Shown here one piece after another: positions 38,916 to 41,443 of a stretch of DNA of 41,443 nt. Below the pieces are notes generated by a model. It did not search any database. It had not been told where the DNA came from and saw nothing but the letters and a program-made list of their open reading frames with translations. Within the stretch, counting starts at the first letter, position 1; every line of letters begins with the position of its first letter. The position numbers and the translations under genes are program-made. The stretch is from an uncultured Oscillibacter sp. GTDB taxonomy: Bacteria; Bacillota; Clostridia; Oscillospirales; Oscillospiraceae. Location of the stretch: positions 1 to 41,443 of the forward strand of contig CABSFC010000011.1 in assembly GCA_902476875.1 (NCBI GenBank), written 5' to 3'.

Positions 38916-39410
38916 TCATACCTCAGTTCCTTGGCTTGCCGCCTGCTCCTTCTGCTGCTTGCGCAGATACTCCGCCTCCAACTCCGGCTTGGGCGTATAA
39001 CGGTGGAGATTCTTATTCACATAGGCAGCGCCGTGGTACATTAGCACCCCGCACAACTGGCCCATCAGTTGGCAGGCGTCCAAATCGGTCCGCAAGGTTT
39101 TGAACACGCCGATTTCCGTCTGTTTAAAGCCGCTTCCATCACAGTCCCCATCCAGGTAGAGATCGACATAGATGCCTTCACTGCCGCCGAAAGAAATGAT
39201 GGGCACGAAATTGAACTCGTAGTTGGTCAGAGGGCTGTCCCTCTCCGAGGACAAGGCTTCTCCATCGTTGGGCAGGTAGTAGTCCCAAATGGGTTCGATC
39301 TCCGTCAGACTGCCATCCGCTCTGGCCCGCTCCAGGATCGCCCGGAACAGTTCGCTTTTACGATCCCGTTTGGGATTGATGTACTCTTCTCTCTTCTGAA
39401 TATCGTTCAT
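38916..39410 (-). CDS. Hypothetical mobile-element protein
   Basis: A 164-residue acidic protein: helical N-terminus (KREEYINPKRDRKSELFRAILERARADG), a beta-rich centre (NYEFNFVPIISFGGSEGIYVDLYLDGDCDGSG) and a helical C-terminus (LDACQLMGQLCGVLMYHGAAYVNKNL). AAGGAG lies nine bases before the ATG at 39410. It may belong to an element-specific family in gut Clostridia; no function recognised. Confidence 0.6.
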   Translation of the reverse strand: MNDIQKREEYINPKRDRKSELFRAILERARADGSLTEIEPIWDYYLPNDGEALSSERDSPLTNYEFNFVPIISFGGSEGIYVDLYLDGDCDGSGFKQTEIGVFKTLRTDLDACQLMGQLCGVLMYHGAAYVNKNLHRYTPKPELEAEYLRKQQKEQAASQGTEV

Positions 39411-39413
39411 AGG

Positions 39414-40100
39414 TCATAACTCCTTTTCATTTCTGCCCAGACGCCGTTGTAATTCAGCAAGCAGTGCCCGGTGGTTGGCCTGATACTGCTCCATAAAAGG
39501 GCAGTCCAGGTCAAAGTTGTAATAGCGGTAGTAGAGCAGCTGGAATAGGCAGTTTTGCTGTCCGTTTGGCCCCAGTTCCCGCAGGAGCCGCCCCAGTTCG
39601 GTCATGGCGGCAGCGTCGGCCTCTACGAACTCACGGGCATCCTTGGTAAAGTTTTGGTACATCCAGTCCTTGATACTGACCTTGGAGCCGGTGAAATGGC
39701 CTTGATGGCCGTCAAGACATTTGTAAAACGCAAACCGTCTGCCCCGCTGGCCGCCCATAGCGGAAAAGGGATACAGCCTGCACGCTCTTGGCCTGCCCTC
39801 ATAGGCACGGCACTGACGGCCCTGGAGAAATACGCAGGCGCGCTCCGCGCCGGTGGTTTTCAAGGTGAAAACAGGAAAGCCCTGGGCCAACAGCATAGGC
39901 TCGGCATACCGGGAATAAACATCCTCAATGGATTGGATCTCACCGCCGTGCTGACGCAGGAACCGCCCCAGCTGGTAGGCGTCCAACGGCTCCAGCATGA
40001 TCTGCTTCTCTACATTGCGGCAGCAGTTGCCACAGCGTTGACAGGTAAAAGGAACTTCGTCCTGGGGCCGGACAGGAATGGTATCAGATGCCATAGGCAT
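39414..40100 (-). CDS. YkgJ-family cysteine-cluster protein
   Basis: A 228-residue protein. The YkgJ motif CQRCGNCCRNVEK lies near residue 20 and is followed by CVFLQGRQCRAYEGRPRACRLYPF (about 88-112), giving the eight or so Cys of a putative metal or Fe-S cluster. The C-terminal half is helical (YQNFTKDAREFVEADAAAMTELGRLL). Function of the family is unsettled; suggested roles include oxidative modification. AGGAGG is four bases before ATG 40100; ATG 40094 is an alternative. It follows a terminator and so may have its own promoter. Confidence 0.8.
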   Translation of the reverse strand: MPMASDTIPVRPQDEVPFTCQRCGNCCRNVEKQIMLEPLDAYQLGRFLRQHGGEIQSIEDVYSRYAEPMLLAQGFPVFTLKTTGAERACVFLQGRQCRAYEGRPRACRLYPFSAMGGQRGRRFAFYKCLDGHQGHFTGSKVSIKDWMYQNFTKDAREFVEADAAAMTELGRLLRELGPNGQQNCLFQLLYYRYYNFDLDCPFMEQYQANHRALLAELQRRLGRNEKEL

Positions 40101-40118
40101 CCTACCTCCTATTACATC

Positions 40119-40170
40119 AAAAATAAAAAGGGGACGCATTGAAGAAACAAAGTGTTCTACAATGCGCCCC
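40119..40170 (-). terminator. Rho-independent terminator
   Basis: On the minus strand an 11-bp stem with one bulge (40130-40141 with 40160-40170), a long loop and a T-rich tract at 40119-40129. It lies after the small gene at 40202-40438 and just upstream of the YkgJ-like gene. Confidence 0.7.
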
Positions 40171-40201
40171 TTGCAGGTCATCGGTCAGTTGACCGTATCG
40201 C

Positions 40202-40438
40202 TCATACGGCCATGCCCATCAACACCGGACACGCCGCAGTCTCCGGGGAGGGATCCATCAGCAGAGTGTAGCGGGTGTTCAGCGTTTCAAAGCATAGTTC
40301 CTCCGCTGTCCGGCTGTGGATTGCCACCACGCGGGAGGTGCGGATGAAACGCCCCCGATAGAAAATCAAGGCACAGTTGCCCAGAGCCAAGGGATAAATC
40401 AGGGTGCCTTTCAAAGTGGTTTCCTTTTTATCATTCAT
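40202..40438 (-). CDS. Small hypothetical protein
   Basis: A 78-residue, beta-rich protein: TTLKGTLIYPLALGNCALIFYRGRFIRTSRVVAIHSRTAEELCFETLNTRYTLL. GAAGGGAG lies seven bases before ATG 40438. It overlaps the sigma-like gene by eight bases. No family recognised; possibly a small regulator of the element. Confidence 0.55.
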   Translation of the reverse strand: MNDKKETTLKGTLIYPLALGNCALIFYRGRFIRTSRVVAIHSRTAEELCFETLNTRYTLLMDPSPETAACPVLMGMAV

Positions 40439-40923
40439 TGTTCTTGCTCCCTTCATTATGGTATAGGGGAAAATATATCTGGTACAATTCCCGCAGCTGC
40501 CTGCGGACACGCCATGCACTCATTCCCTGAGTTCTGGCGGCCTCCGCGATGCTGTAACCTTGCAGTCGAAGTGATGCAAGGCGGTACTGCTGCTCGCTGG
40601 AAACAGTGGCCAGGTCATGTAAAAGCATTCGCTGCTCCAGTTCCGCATAGGGATCAGGTGCTTCCTCCCGCACAGTCTCTATGTACCGGCGTTCAGCATC
40701 CTTCCGCCGTGTCTCGGTGCGGCGGAAGGAGCTGATGCTCTGGCCCATGGCCCTCCACGCGATGGTGGTGAAAGAAAACTTCCCCAGGGCCGGATCTGTA
40801 AGATATCGGCACACAGCCCGAAGGAACCCGAACGCGGCAATATCGTAATACTCGCTGGCCGGCCAGCCCTTTTCCCGCAGGGCTGTGGTGCTCGGCGGCA
40901 AACTGGCGCTGCTGATCGGTCAT
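40431..40923 (-). pseudogene. Sigma-70-like regulator with a damaged N-terminus
   Basis: The frame from 40901 encodes LREKGWPASEYYDIAAFGFLRAVCRYL, FTTIAWRAMGQSISSFRR and a C-terminal HTH (SSEQQYRLASLRLQGYSIAEAARTQGMSAWRVRRQLREL). This matches element-borne sigma-70-like factors of gut Firmicutes. Such proteins begin MTDQQRQFAAEHH-like; that segment is encoded just upstream from ATG 40923 in another frame. A loss of about 14 bases between HH and LREKGW would explain the break. An internal TTG at 40901 has no ribosome-binding site. Confidence 0.65.
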
Positions 40924-40957
40924 GGCCCCGCCTGGCCCAAGGGGGATGGTTGCCCCA

Positions 40958-41385
40958 TTACGCGGGCAGAGGTTCCCGCTCGCCGTCGATCACGCCGGCC
41001 CCGATGGCAAAGTGGCCCTCGTTGTCCGGCAGACTTCTGGGGATGTCGCCCACTTCAACCGCTTCGGCGGTAACCGCCTCGGTCTCGCTGGCCCGCTGGC
41101 TCAGCATTTCCTTGGCCTGCTCCCGGAACTGGTCGGCGTAGGCCCGGATCTGCTGGAGTTCCGCTCCCTCGAAGTCGTAGAGCTTTTGAAGGTGGCGACG
41201 CTGTAATCCTGGACGCCGTTGTTGGCCTTTTTCAGACCGATCTGAACAACGGCGGAGCACACGCCCCGGCGCCGGAGCAGGAACGCCTGGTTGATGAAAT
41301 CGTTGAAAGGCCGGATGCTCGTAGGCGGCAGGGACAACTGGATGGGCATATAGTCCCCGCTGCGGAGCAGATACAGCACCCGCAT
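40958..41385 (-). pseudogene. Hypothetical element protein, frame broken at an A4 run
   Basis: Two frames join into one protein of about 142 residues. The first, from ATG 41385, gives MPIQLSLPPTSIRPFNDFINQAFLLRRRGVCSAVVQIG up to VATFK; the second continues KLYDFEGAELQQIRAYADQF, a helical stretch, and SLPDNEGHFAIGAGVIDGE. The break is at CAAAAG (about 41190); five A instead of four restores the frame. The gene resembles conserved unknown proteins in integrative elements. A start at ATG 41349 is also possible. After 41385 the window holds only a short inverted repeat (near 41402-41427) and no gene. Confidence 0.55.
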
Positions 41386-41443
41386 ATTTTATACCGATAG
41401 GTAAGCCCCTGATATTATCTCAGGCTTTTCCCCCGGTTCGCAC

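Noticed and set aside
1..41443. CRISPR arrays, tRNA or rRNA genes
   Set aside because: No regular repeat-spacer pattern, no cloverleaf-like sequence with TTCGA-type loop and no rRNA segment was seen by eye on either strand.

Overview
The window looks like a chromosome segment of a high-GC Gram-positive gut anaerobe, probably an Oscillospiraceae/Clostridia relative of Flavonifractor or Lawsonibacter. This is inferred from strong AGGAGG ribosome-binding sites, TTGACA/TATAAT promoters, a lysine riboswitch, YlmH and DUF896 proteins, and typical Firmicutes phage families; no rRNA or marker gene fixes the taxon. Three blocks can be separated.

Block 1 (1-10,860, minus strand) is the replication/recombination operon of a Firmicutes siphophage. 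It holds about 21 tightly packed genes, many joined by ATGA or TGATG overlaps: an HTH_38 protein, a DUF6273 protein, a SleB-like hydrolase, a Dam methyltransferase broken at a ten-G tract, an XRE regulator, a DUF2303-like protein, YqaJ exonuclease, DUF1351, RecT, a DUF4373 replication protein, a G39P-like helicase loader, DUF1064, a MazF-like protein and several small zinc-knuckle proteins. It ends at a hairpin terminator (64-100). No integrase or CI-type repressor is visible, and the first gene nearly touches a host promoter.

Block 2 (about 10,960-25,780) is host chromosome: a lysine riboswitch controlling an NhaC-family transporter (probable lysine uptake), birA, a split chromate transporter, an SH3/Ig-like membrane protein, an ABC exporter followed by ylmH, DUF4177, DUF896 and XpaC genes, an XRE membrane regulator, pepD, a DUF308 protein, an XRE/membrane-protein pair with twin operators, a zinc-binding lipoprotein with a Fur/Zur-like box, and a Lar-like zinc protein.

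Block 3 (25,780-41,443) is accessory DNA, much of it decayed. An AT-rich stretch leads to a LysR gene with an in-frame stop, a DUF4491 gene with an internal deletion and a truncated PNPOx gene. A phage tail module follows (tail tube, G/GT chaperones, tape measure, tail hub, glycine-rich fibre) with no head or lysis genes. Inside it three genes run antisense: two paralogous coiled-coil genes and an Ltp-type superinfection-exclusion lipoprotein, each with its own near-consensus promoter. These moron-like units are the most interesting part of the window. The last 3.5 kb (minus strand) belongs to another mobile element, with a YkgJ-type cysteine-cluster protein, a DUF6809-like protein, a damaged sigma-like factor and unknown proteins.

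Several frames are broken, by C-to-T or G-to-A type stops and by apparent single-base losses. Some of the latter may be sequencing errors and are marked as such.
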